A stretch of DNA of 64,000 nt from Latrodectus hesperus. Taxonomy: Eukaryota; Arthropoda; Arachnida; Araneae; Theridiidae. This document shows, piece by piece, positions 39,903 to 51,400 of the stretch (the first letter of the stretch is position 1; every line of letters starts with the position of its first letter). The position numbers and the translations under genes were made by a program. The notes under the pieces were generated by a model. That model had not been told where the DNA came from and did no database searches. It saw only the letters and a list, made by a program, of their open reading frames with translations. Location of the stretch: positions 20,291,484 to 20,355,483 of the forward strand of contig JAJQOW010000014.1 in the NCBI GenBank assembly GCA_037975125.1, read 5' to 3'.

Positions 39903-39959
39903 TTTAATCCGGTCCAGACTTTTTGCAAATTGTTGTTCTAAAAGAGAAAAATCTTTTAT

Positions 39960-41052
39960 AATTAAGTAACGAAAATAATATAATAGAAAAAATACATGTT
40001 TATTAGATCAAACTTGTAAGACAAACATTATTCAAGTTATGAATTTAACAAAATGTACGATATTTTTAGAGAAAAATCATCCACCATTATATTTAGTAAT
40101 GTACCTTGTAAGTGTAATAGTTATGCAATGATCTATTGGAACTAGCATTAAAGTTTGACTGAAGGCTTTGACTAAAGGCAAGAGTTTTTTAGCTAAAAAT
40201 TTTCAAATAATTTAACAATTTGAATCTGAAGAGAAATAGCTATTGTTTATATATATATACAATTTTTTTTGTTTAGCTCCTATTCATGTTTTAAAAAATG
40301 TCCTGAAGTACTTCAAAAACAGTTTCTTTCAAATTTAATAGTTTTTGAAAATTCTGAATCAAATTTCGATTAATTATTCTTTTCATTTACTATGCTCTTA
40401 TTCGTGAAATATTTGTATAACAATAACGCAGTTTTAATTTTTCATTATAAATATTACTGCTAATGTAGAATCATATTTTGTCATTAAAAGATTACAAAAT
40501 TAGGATCTGCTAATCTTGGTAAAATAAAGTTTAAAAAATCCTAATCCAAGTATCTAACATAAATATTTTTAAGATATTTTAATATTTAGCAATAAACATT
40601 GCATTTATTAAGAAGTAAATTAAATATTCCTAAGCTTTTTTTCTCAAGGTAAGATTTTTTTCTTAAGGTCTAAAATACTTGTTCAAAATGTCCTAAAGAA
40701 TCTTTATTTTATTCAAAATTTTTCACTCAATGTAAGTAAAATGAATTTTTATTATCATACTCAAATTGTTTCATTGAAAGAGTTAAGTTTCATAAAATTC
40801 AAAGTATTTAACATTTCGCATTCATAATTTTTCAAATTAAACTGCTTTGAAAACATTTGTCACGTAAAATTTTATCTAATATTCAAAAAATAAGGTAACA
40901 AGCGTTAATTTTTTTTAAAAATTCCTATGAGAAATTTTTCACAGTTTTCGAATTTTCTGTAGAATGCGCAAGTCTTAGTAGAGGAAGACGAACTATTCTC
41001 TTTTTGTGCATATGGTTTTTGTTCAAAGCAGATCTAACTAATCAGAAGGATA
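39960..41052. other. AT-rich intergenic DNA, nothing recognised
   Basis: No coding segment or repeat end seen. Confidence 0.5.
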
Positions 41053-41065
41053 ATTGTTACAACAG

Positions 41066-41330
41066 CCGTCCAACTTCTGTTGTGGTCAGGGTGCCTGGTT
41101 GCCGATACGGAAGTCCTGGGTTCGAATCCCGGTTTGGGCATGGATGTACTTTCTCTATCCTGTCTTTGTCATTTCGCTGTATGAATTGGTAGTGAATTAT
41201 TGCCTACCCTATAAACGATTTCCTATGGCGTGCGTGTACAAAGGAAGTCCGACTCCACACGAAGGTATGGTTCAGTTGGAAAAGTGGAGCAGCACTCCCC
41301 ATAATGTCAGTCTAGCTGGCACACGACAAC
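41066..41330 (+). mobile_element. tRNA-derived SINE, family 1, copy 2
   Basis: This is a full-length copy flanked by a perfect 13-bp target duplication ATTGTTACAACAG (41053-41065 and 41331-41343). The B box at 41119-41129 is the exact consensus GGTTCGAATCC. The body and the end, CTGGCACACGACAAC, match copies at 32472 and 48052. The intact duplication defines both borders of this family: about 265 bp with no poly-A tail. Confidence 0.93.
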
Positions 41331-41343
41331 ATTGTTACAACAG

Positions 41344-42721
41344 AAAATAATAATTTGAGATAAGCACACTATCAATTTCAAAATGTCCGATCAAGACACA
41401 CATGGATGTTAAGTTAAAATAAAATTGAATTCCTAATAAAATGTATTCTATTGATGTGTAACACGATTTGGAATAACTATGCACACATTGAATTCAGTAA
41501 TTTATAGCCTAATGGGGAAGCAGTCAGCCGTTGAGTATGGCAATACTAAGCAAAGATAATTTCCAAAAAGCTGTTTATTTAAAAAATTGGAATTTTGTTT
41601 ATCTTCTCAGCGCAGATACGAATCTCATTGCGGTCAGCTGTCTTCTACACTGTTTCTAATTATTAAAGGGGAATTATCTACAGAGAATCCTACGCGACTA
41701 TTTAAAACAATGAACGTCTCAAAAGTTAACTGACATTGAGTTTTTAGGACGGCAATTTAGTGATTGGGTAAAATAAAGGAAAATTCGTAAATTTAGAGTG
41801 TTCTATTAAATGATTAAATATAGCAAAAAATTATTCAATTTCTTTATTTTAGTTTCAATTTAATATAAAATATTTATTAAATATTTTGTTCCTTTCAAAT
41901 CTATCTTTTATCGTCACGCGCTTATTTAAAATTTGTTAAATTCCTTAGAATTCCTGTTATATTCAATATTTAGTCATGAATATCTTTCTTATTTGTTAAT
42001 TTTTCCAAGTGCTATTTAAGCAATTTCTAAAAGTAAATTTAATTCAGTATTTTTAATGAACTCTTTAAAATTTAAAAAAATAAAAACTACAAATTATAGT
42101 AAATATTTTAGTCAAATTTTGCAGCAGTTTATTGTTGGTGCCTAAAAATACAAATTTAAAACACTCCTAAAAGCCTTATAAGGATAAGATATATAATGCT
42201 AACTTAAATAGCCTGTACTTTTCTACTCACATTTATAAAAAGAAAATCATAAATATGTGATAGCTGCAATATAGCTTTTATGAAAGAAGGACAAGAAAAT
42301 TTGATAATTTAATGAGGTATTTCTATAGACTATCCATATTCCTGAAAATAATATTCATTCTGTTAATCTGAATAATGGAAGTTCTTTTGAATGTACTATG
42401 ATTTTGAGTTACGCCTAGATAAAATTGTACTTGAAATTTTAATTAAAGATTCATCATGATATAAATCTTTTACGTAAAAAGGCTTATTTTTAATGAAGGA
42501 AGCAGGGTTTCTTACAACATAGTTATACGTTATCCTTTAGACAAATTCAAAACAATTGTAAATAACAGACAATTATTATGTTGGTTTCACGCATAATTTT
42601 AGTATTTTTGCTATTACTTTGGTCTTCCCTTTTATGACTTGCAGAAAAATTATTTCTATATATTAGGATAAGAAATTATATTCGGGAAACAAAAAAATGA
42701 ATCTCTCCTCTAACGCTAACT
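41344..42721. other. AT-rich intergenic DNA, nothing recognised
   Basis: No coding segment or repeat end seen. Confidence 0.5.
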
Positions 42722-43431
42722 TCTTTGCACTATATTCCAAGTTATCTCGTAACACATCAATATATGACAAAGCTGTCACATTTTATCATCAATGAACTGG
42801 AGATTTCCAACTCCATTGTAAGCCATACAGACCCAGACCATGACATTCCCTCCTCCATGCTGTATAGCTTTCTGTTCACTTTGAGCCTGAAAAGCAGCTC
42901 CTTTTCTTCTCCAAACTGTGAGCACATGTTTAGGTTTGAAAATTTCAAATTTACTTTATTTGTAGAAAATTATATTTTTCCAGAAATCTAATGATTTATA
43001 TTTATAATATTTGGCAAATTCCATGCATTTTTTCCTGTTGTTTTCTGAAATAAAGTGCTTTCTCCTTGGCCGTCTTCCTTTTATACCAGCATTATGCAAA
43101 ACATTCGTAACTGTTTGAGGTGATACAACCTTTCTTGAGATTTATTCAATATTTGCGGCTAACATCCTTGCACTTCGTCGGAAACTGTAGGGCATCTTTA
43201 TAACCAATTGTTTTTCTCTGTCAGCTTGCTTGGTCTCCTTGATCTGGGACTATTATCCACAATTCCAGTTTCTCTTTTCTTTTTTAGAATGTTGTGAATT
43301 GCATAAAGTGAAGCATTCAACTTACTGGAAATTTCTCGTAATGTTTTGCCACTAATGTGCAGGTGAACGATTTGTTCTCTCTCACAAGTGAAATCTCTTG
43401 TTTTGGGTGCCATGGCAGGAAAAGTCCACAT
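42722..43431 (-). pseudogene. Tc1-like transposase relic
   Basis: The minus strand encodes the start of a Tc1-type transposase from ATG 43413: a helix-turn-helix region (FTCEREQIVHLHISGKTLRE and IHNILKKKRETGIVDNSP) then the RPSKLTEK linker. Further blocks follow in broken frames: TVTNVLHNAGIKGRRPRRK, then VWRRKGAAFQAQSEQ, and finally QHGGGNVMVWVCMAYNGVGN with IDDKM, the classic HGGGSVMVWG region. The first catalytic aspartate (WSDE) is replaced by a stop at the matching place (FYK*SKF), and several stops and shifts break the frame. The third catalytic block is missing. It is clearly dead. No terminal repeats were found. Confidence 0.85.
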
Positions 43432-44979
43432 AAACTGAATTTCTACAAATTAGCAGTGAATAAGACAAGCGCTCTTGACATTGATATGTTTGAAAGTAAA
43501 CTTGAAAATTAATGACATCACCAGCACTGTAATTTTCAAGTTTCTGCTACTGTTCTAGTACTTTTTTTGAGGTACAAATTTTGCTATTTTTATTTTAATA
43601 ATATTGTAATTATTTTAAAATTTTATTTTTTACTTAGTTATAATTTTCTAAGAATATGTTATCATTTATAAACTGATTGTATAATTTAAATTATAAAAAC
43701 TATAAAAGTTTTCTTTTCATCACCTAAGAACTTGCATTTCAACAGCCACAATCTTTTTATATAATCTACAAAAAATGGAAAATTATTCAATATGTTTAAA
43801 ATCAGATAGCATTTCTTAATATATTCTACTTATAATTGTTTTTATCAATAATATAAGTTACGTCAATTTTTATACTTAATAGTTTTGGTTAGAAAACAAA
43901 AACAGAAAATGTTATTGTATCATGAAATTTGTTTGATAAATAGGCTACATCTCAGAGTTTTACCGGGCTGCAATGAATCAATTTGGATGACAGTGGGACA
44001 AATCTTTCAAAACCTTAATGTTAAAGGAAAAAAAAATAACTCGAAGCATTTAAATATTTATTATTTGGAAATTTGAAGTGAGCTTTATAAGTGAAAAGTC
44101 TGAAACTTTTCAATTTTGCGAAACATCTAGGTATTAGTTTCTTAAACTACCATATAGTATATGATCCATGCAATATAAGAAAAAAATCTCTCACAAGTTA
44201 TTTAAATAGATAATTGAATGCAATAGCTTAGGTATTTAGGGAAACTATATCTGAATAACAGTAAGAAAACTTTTCGGAAGCCTCCATTTTAAAAAAAAGT
44301 TAATGTTTAATAAAAAAGCACCGATTTAAACTTTTCTCATGCTCATTAAATTAATTATACTTAATTCCCGTTACTAGCATGAAAGGAAGGAAGCAGCCAA
44401 AAATAAGAAAACTAAAAATGTCAAAACTGATCAAATAACATAAAAATACCAATTTAAGATAAAGTACAAATGATTAATAAATTAAATAAGAAACTGCAGA
44501 TCTGAAAACCTTTAATGTGAAATCATTCATTTAAAACTAAACCAAAAAAGATAATGATCTGTTATTACTGTTTTCTTTGTATAGCATTTCGTGGATTTGA
44601 ATTTTACAGTCGTTTCAGATGAAATAGGTTCCGATTTACTTCTTTTTCCGAGTGCATAAATGAATTTTAAGAGAAGCAAATCACTTAAAATTTTCTTTTT
44701 TGACAATTTGAAAAATTTCAAAATTATGCTTAAGATACAAAATAATTCATGGCAACATTAAATTACAATGTTAAATAATATGAGCAAATATTTCTTATAA
44801 ATAATAAAATCAAATTAAGAGATTATTTAACAATTGCATCATTTGGGTTTCTATAGGAAAAAATAATGAAAAAGTAATCTTCAAAAAATTTTTGACAAAT
44901 AATATTTTTACGGTAAGAGCAATCAGACTAAATTCGATTGCCTCAGAGCAGAATGAAATATAATAACGATTACACTTTC
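43432..44979. other. AT-rich intergenic DNA, nothing recognised
   Basis: This lies where the exons of copy C would be expected if the duplication were complete. I find no segment resembling the exons of gene A or B here. Confidence 0.45.
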
Positions 44980-46130
44980 CACCTTACTACACTTATTCAT
45001 ATAGTTATATGGATTTTATTTACAGTTAATTTAGAATATTCTATATTTCATACCCGGATTTCACTCTTATGCCTTAATAATAAACTTAAAACAATGAACC
45101 TATCACTGCGTCTAAGAAAAAACACTTTCAAGAATTCTTGGCAAGCAAATTATTTTTTTTTATCTACTAGGAGATAAAACTCTTATACTTAATAGGTGAT
45201 ATATTTGTGTATATGTTATGCAATACAACTAAAAAAGATCCTAAATATTTCTAAAATCTCATTTATGTGCACATAGAAAGTATAAATACAGCATACATTA
45301 CGCTTTGGTTCAAAACTTTTATACACATTTTAATGAATAAATATTCAATAAACCCTTAATAAAAATATCTTTCATGAAATTGAAAGGAAAAATTGTTTCT
45401 TTGTTACTTTAAGTAATCGGAATATTTTACTAACTGAGTAATAATCATAAAATAGTTTACAAATGAGAATACCATTTTAATCATTGTACAAAAATATATA
45501 TATCGTATAAAAAGAATCAATATCAATATATAAAATAGTTAAACACAAAAGAATTAACCTCAATATATTATCAAAATAATTTGAAAATTTACAAGTGAAT
45601 AATCATAAAAGTAACATTTTTCACAACTACTTTTTTTATCTCAAAATAATTATTAGATAAACATAAGCATAAATCTCTTATTCAACCTTAAATGTTTTTT
45701 AACACCCACACACACACACAGGTATTAGTATTCTCATTAAATAGTTTGAATTTATTTTTACAGTATTTTATATACATATATACCTAATATGATATCTATT
45801 GCCAATGCCTCATATTTAATAAGGAAATATTTCATGAAATATATATTTTTCTATTATCAGTTTTAAAAAAAGTAATGTATTTTTACACTTTAATCATAGT
45901 ATTCATTAACATTTAGTTTCAATAATATAATAGAATTCAATTAAAAATAAAGAAAAATATATCATATTCCAGAGCAAATTCTTAGACTAATGTGATACGC
46001 CCAAAAAATGTGAAAACGAGTCTAAAAATTAAAATAGATGCTTTTATTCAAAGCTAACAATTCTCCGTATTAAGTGTGATAATTGATAGATACATAAATA
46101 ACTTACATATAATACGAATCAACAAAGAAA
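44980..46130 (-). repeat. Duplicated segment, copy C (upstream flank only)
   Basis: This matches the upstream flank of genes A and B. The stretch at about 44990-45170 corresponds to 57530-57700 (shared ATTTACAGTTAATT and CAAGAATTCTTG), and 45265-45330 corresponds to 6170-6240 (shared CACATAGAAAG and AATACAGC). At 46085-46115, ATTGATAGATACATAAAT corresponds to ATTGATAGATGCATAAAT at 60870 in copy B. The coding exons are missing. Confidence 0.65.
45706..45720. repeat. Short (CA)n tract
   Basis: About seven CA repeats inside copy C. Confidence 0.9.
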
Positions 46131-46894
46131 CCTTGAAACGAATGCTGAACTTCACTTAGAATCACACACAAGTCATATATAGCAACACATTAGTTCACTC
46201 AATATAAGGGATCGCTAATGTTAGTTTTTGTACCACACATGCGTCAGAATTTCTCCTAACTTCTAATATGATGCACCAACTGATTTGAATTGGCGCTTTT
46301 GCAGCAGTTAACATGTTTTTGATTCAGTAATGTTTTCACATTTAAGAAAATAAATTGTATAGTGGTCACAGTACAAATTAAATAGTAAATTTGTATTCAA
46401 AGCTTTCTAAACAATTCCAGTTTCTGAATCATTCTACAGTTTTTTCCATATGCTCCATTATGTTGTTATATTATGGTCAAAATCACTAGAGAGTGTGGAA
46501 GTGTCATCTGCAAATATACTAAGCATGGTGTTGTTGTTTTAGGGGATATCGTGCCGGAGAATAAAACAAGTTTATGAATGATACAATCCAGGAGAAGAGA
46601 TTTATAAGGAAACTGGTTTCTTTAAATCTTACAGCAAATTCAGTGGAAGTTGTCAACAATGCAGCATGATGCAGCATTATGTGCACTGCATGCCCGTGAG
46701 TAAACCAATTTTTGTTTATTATTATTATTTAATTACAAAGTTTAATGGAAAATTTATATTTATCGGGTTTGTGAAATAAAACTTTATTTAAAATGGCTGA
46801 GGAGATTAATGTCGCAGTATCGTCAACTCCGTGATTCTCGACACTGAAAAGAGCTTTGCATAAAATATGACTTGTATAAAATGTGTTTATATGT

Positions 46895-46970
46895 TTAAAA
46901 ATAATGTATGATGTGCATAAAAATAATGTATTATGTGTATAAAAATAATGTACGATGTGTATAAAAATGT
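46895..46970. repeat. 22-bp tandem repeat, about 3.5 units
   Basis: The units are 46895-46916, 46917-46938 and 46939-46960 plus a partial one, with the consensus ATAAAAATAATGTATGATGTGT. It lies directly before the gag-like relic. Confidence 0.9.
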
Positions 46971-47670
46971 GAGGAATTTGAAAGTATGGTCGAACTGGTT
47001 AAATGCGAATTTAATGATAAGGAAAATCTTGAGATTAAACTTCTAGAAAACGAATGCATTTAATTGGCAAAATCAGAAAACAGTTGGATCTTGAAAAAAT
47101 TAAATCAAATTCACTTACTAGATTGGAGTAAAAATTTAACGATAACGATGACTTAAATGATGAGAACAAATTAGAATTTTTACCGAAAAGTGTTAAAACT
47201 CTAACTATGCCACTATCGTCGATATCTGATTATTTTTATTTTTTATTTTCAGTCTCTTGAAAGGTTTGTTCAGATGAAAAGCTGATTACTGAAGAGTACA
47301 AAGCTGAAATTTTATTGAATTTCTGAATGAAAAAGATATCAATTTATTAGTTCATACGACTGCTCAGGATTTAACGCATTACTCGAATAATAGGTGGTAT
47401 TAAATTCTCAAAGTTCTCCTTAAGACATTTTAAATGACTTTCGCAGAGCGCAAAAGTTGAGAGACCAAACGTATATTTGCATCATGGTTGCGTACAACTT
47501 TTGATTATTATTGCCAATTATGAGAAGTTTGAGGCTTTAAAGGTCCATGTTTTCAAATAAATTATTTAAAACTTGGGTAAAGAACTACAGTTGAATATGA
47601 GATTCAAACAAGCAGAAAAGTGGTATAACTCCTACGACATGTCTAAGTATATAGGTATTTATGTCTCAAC
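46971..47670 (+). pseudogene. Gypsy-type retrotransposon gag relic
   Basis: Read on the plus strand with several stops and shifts, the start (EEFESMVELVKCEFNDKEN and then LEIKLLENECI) and a later block (KLRDQTYICF, DYYCQL, and ELQLNMRFKQAEKWYNSYDM then SKYIGIYVS) keep the order and spacing I associate with the gag of Gypsy elements in arachnid genomes, in which a KxAEKWYxPxDMSxLIDIYVS-like stretch precedes the zinc knuckle. No protease or reverse transcriptase follows and no long terminal repeats were found. The family call is by pattern only. Confidence 0.4.
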
Positions 47671-48051
47671 ATGTCGGAATAGCAACTCTGAGACTTGGTC
47701 ATGTATTCTAGTGTCTCCGTTTACATAAAACGAGTTTTCAGACAATAAATAAATAACATAAAATTAATTTCTTGGTTAACACTTTGAAAATTTAATATTT
47801 ATTCCTAGAACTTCAAAATAATTTTATAGCCATTCTAAATAAATTGTACAAAAATGTTACATGAACAAAAAATAAATATAAACATTAATCTTCAATCAAG
47901 ATAAATGCTGCAATTTTTGGTTATTAAGTTCCTTTGGTATGAGAAATTAATTAAAAAATTTTCAAAAACTGCTTTTCCATGAGAAGTATTTTCACACTGT
48001 ATGATCTCAGTCAAATTAATTTCGATTGAAATATATTATACGGGTTTAAAT

Positions 48052-48325
48052 GCCGCCCAACTTGTCTAGTGGTCAGCGTGTCTGACTGCGGATCGGGAGG
48101 TCCTGGGTTTGAATCCCGGTTCAAGTATGGATGAACTACTTTCTCTCTATCTATCCTGTCTTTGTCCTTTCTTTGTATGAATGTGGAGTGAATGGTTGCC
48201 TACCCTATAAACGCGTACCTATGGCATGTGTGTACTGAGGAAGTCGGACTCCACACCAAAATATGGTTCAGTTGGAAAAGTAAAGCAGCGCACCCCATAT
48301 TGCCAGCCTGGCTGGCACACGACAA
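48052..48325 (+). mobile_element. tRNA-derived SINE, family 1, copy 3
   Basis: Head, B box (GGTTTGAATCC at 48106-48116) and body match the copies at 32472 and 41066. The 3' end runs directly into a TA microsatellite, so no target duplication can be seen on that side. Confidence 0.9.
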
Positions 48326-48331
48326 CATATA

Positions 48332-48403
<72 letters not shown>
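48326..48403. repeat. (TA)n microsatellite at the SINE tail
   Basis: A TA tract of about 78 bp with one TGTA interruption, starting exactly where the SINE body ends. Confidence 0.95.
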
Positions 48404-48405
<2 letters not shown>

Positions 48406-51400
48406 GAATGTGTGGAATTTCAAGATAAAAAGAAATTGTTCACTCAATAGATAAACAACCTAACGCGATTGGAGCTCTTGTTTTAACGCTTTGATTTTGT
48501 TAAATCATTTGGCTATAAATAATTTATTGTGACAGAAAATAATATTTTTAATCTAAAACTACATTCCTGTTAAATGTTTAAAATTTTATTCATAAGTTTC
48601 CTATATTTATTTTATAATTTATTTTTAGGATATGTAATATTGAAAATAATACATAAGATCAAAATGTTGCATTTTTTCAAGTGAGTTTGTTAAAGAATAC
48701 TGTACATTTTCTTGGTACTTTTATTTCATAAAATGATAGTTTCAACTTATAATTGCTGGAAATTTTTCAGGATAGGAGATTTATAATGATTTTTTCAAAG
48801 AGAAAGAATTTTATATTAATAAATTTAGCAAAAAATAATTATAATCCCTTTGTCCGATTTCTGGATATAAAAATTGTTTTTATAATCTAGTGTTTCAGAC
48901 AAAGAAAATTTTTAAATTTATCTTTATTTTAAAACATTTCAGACAGACTTATTTTGTTCTGAATATTGAGTAGTCTTTTTTTCCTGTAGAAACTTCATTT
49001 TAATCTTAAATCTTAACAATGGATCTTACAAAATATTTGCTTGGAATAATTTATAATTTTGCAAGGAAATTTCCGCTTAACTCTAATTTTCAATCAAAAG
49101 TATTTGACATACTTTTAAAAATTACTAACTAAATACTCTCACATTATTAATATATTATCTCATAATGTCATTAATCCATACAAAATATAAGTAAATAACT
49201 GTCCCTTTGATACTTTGAGACAGTATGAGTGAAAAAGATGGAAGTTACATAAAAGACACAGTCTTTTATGTTTTTCAATCGCAAAACTTCTGACTCATTC
49301 AGATTTGATGAAATATTTAGATAAAAAAATTTAGTAAAGGAAGAAAATATTTTAATATTGCATTTGGTCATTTATTTCGATAATTTAAGTAAGCATCTGC
49401 ATTCAGGAAAAATTCTGCTTTTCAGTTTTACTGTCTTTGATTTCAAGTATTTACATAATATTAAATTTTATTTTTTTTATTTATATTATTGCAAAAGTAC
49501 TGTGGAACCAACAATTTACAGTGAAAGTAAAAGGAAATTAGGAATGATTCTTTTTTTTCTTAACATTTAATAACGTAAAAATCTCTTTAATGAAATGTTC
49601 GTAGCTTCAGCCTTATTCAATATGGGAAATGCAAATGAACATTTTAGATAGAACATGCATCGCGGAAAATTGCAACCATTATTTATAACTACTAAAAAAT
49701 GAGGTATCACAGTATTTTATTTAAAGACAAATGTTATTCGAACGACTTCATAGAATGATCATAGAATCTATCTCAAGCAGTGTGGAGTACCATTCCAAGT
49801 AATCGTTCTTTGTGTCGGTCAAATCAAGCGAAACGTGAGTCTGAGAGCTGTGGAATTAGAGAAACGAGTGAGGGAGTGAGGGATGCTTTCTCTCTGACAG
49901 TGATGGACAGAGCTTGTTTAAAACCGCAAACCCAATACAATGAGTACCGCCAAACAATAATGAGGGTGAACTTAAATCATTCGAAGTTGAAAGCAGGCCA
50001 CTGAAATACCCGCTAGGTGTCCTTTGCTCTGCTTCCCTTGATTTGCTCTGCTTCCCTTGATTGTGTTTTGGGGGAAATCTCCCCTGTGTTTGCAATACAA
50101 TTCAATAGAGTGTAAAGAAAAATTAAATGGAAATCGCAACCCTTGAGAGAATACTCAGATGTTTGGCGCTTGTTGTATACAAAAGAACCCCATTGTGGTT
50201 TTGGAATAATATCGGAATGCTTAAACACAGTTGTGTGTGTGAATTTTCACTTTTAACTATGATGCTACAGTATTGTCAAATAAAGTAATAAGAAGCTTGA
50301 GTTTAAATATAGAATGTTATATAAATGCGAGACTTCTTAGACCTGCTAAACTTTTATCTAGTAGCCAAGAAATATCTTCCACTTTGTAAAAACAAAATAA
50401 TTTTTCTTATTTATCAAAACCTACCATTTACTTATCATTGATCCAAATTTCACTGTGATTCATGAAACATAAATTAAAATATAGATTAACAAAAAAACAA
50501 TTAAAATAAGACATAATATTCTTTAAAATTCTCTTTAAAATGTTATATCGATAAAATTCGGTAGATAAATAATGTAAGTATTAGTTGATATATAAGAAAG
50601 TATAAATATACAAGTAATATAAGAGTAAAATATAAATAATAAATATAAGTTGAATTTCTGTATGGTCGAATGAATTCAATATAGGTTGGATTTCTTTTGA
50701 TCGTATTCTAATGAAATTATGATTGGCGATGTATTTGAAAAATCTTAAAAACGTTACCTACTATGAACAAAAACAGTACTTTTTTATGTATTGAGAGAAA
50801 ATAATAAACATCTAATTTTGTTTTAGAAAAATACATTGAGAAAGTAGAATGACAAGTTATCCGGAGGCCATTTTTAACAATTTGGATTATGCATTCGAAA
50901 CCATTTTTTAAAAAAGTGAAAATATTTACAATTCTCTGTTCTTTAAGAGTTTCTAAACATTGTTAAATAGATTTATTACATCGTAGAGCACAAGCAAGCT
51001 CACAAAGAGTTCAGATAAGCATTAAAAATTAACTTTTCAAATAATAATTAGCTTAAAAGACTATAAATTGAAATTTGAGTGATTCTAGATGTATGAATAA
51101 TGTTACTTCATTTTTCCACTACAGGAAATGTTTCAGGATCTATTATTTAAATTGGTTTGACGAAAGAGAAACATAAAAAGAATATTAAAAACAATTTTAA
51201 ATTATTGGTCCATTTTTCTGGAGATAAAAATGATTTTTCTGATGAAGTGTTAGGCGGGCAAGACAGTAATGAACAAAACTGAAAAGTAGATATCAATTGT
51301 AAGCCATTACATTAGATTTTGAACAAATCATTCTGTTCTTGCCCATCTAAACTATGTTCTATTGCAACATTTTAATCTCTAACCATATGAAAATATTTGG

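Noticed and set aside
43500..43600. CAGTGCTGG-like sequence as the 5' terminal repeat of the Tc1 relic
   Set aside because: No matching inverted copy was found on the other side and there is no flanking TA pair that fits.
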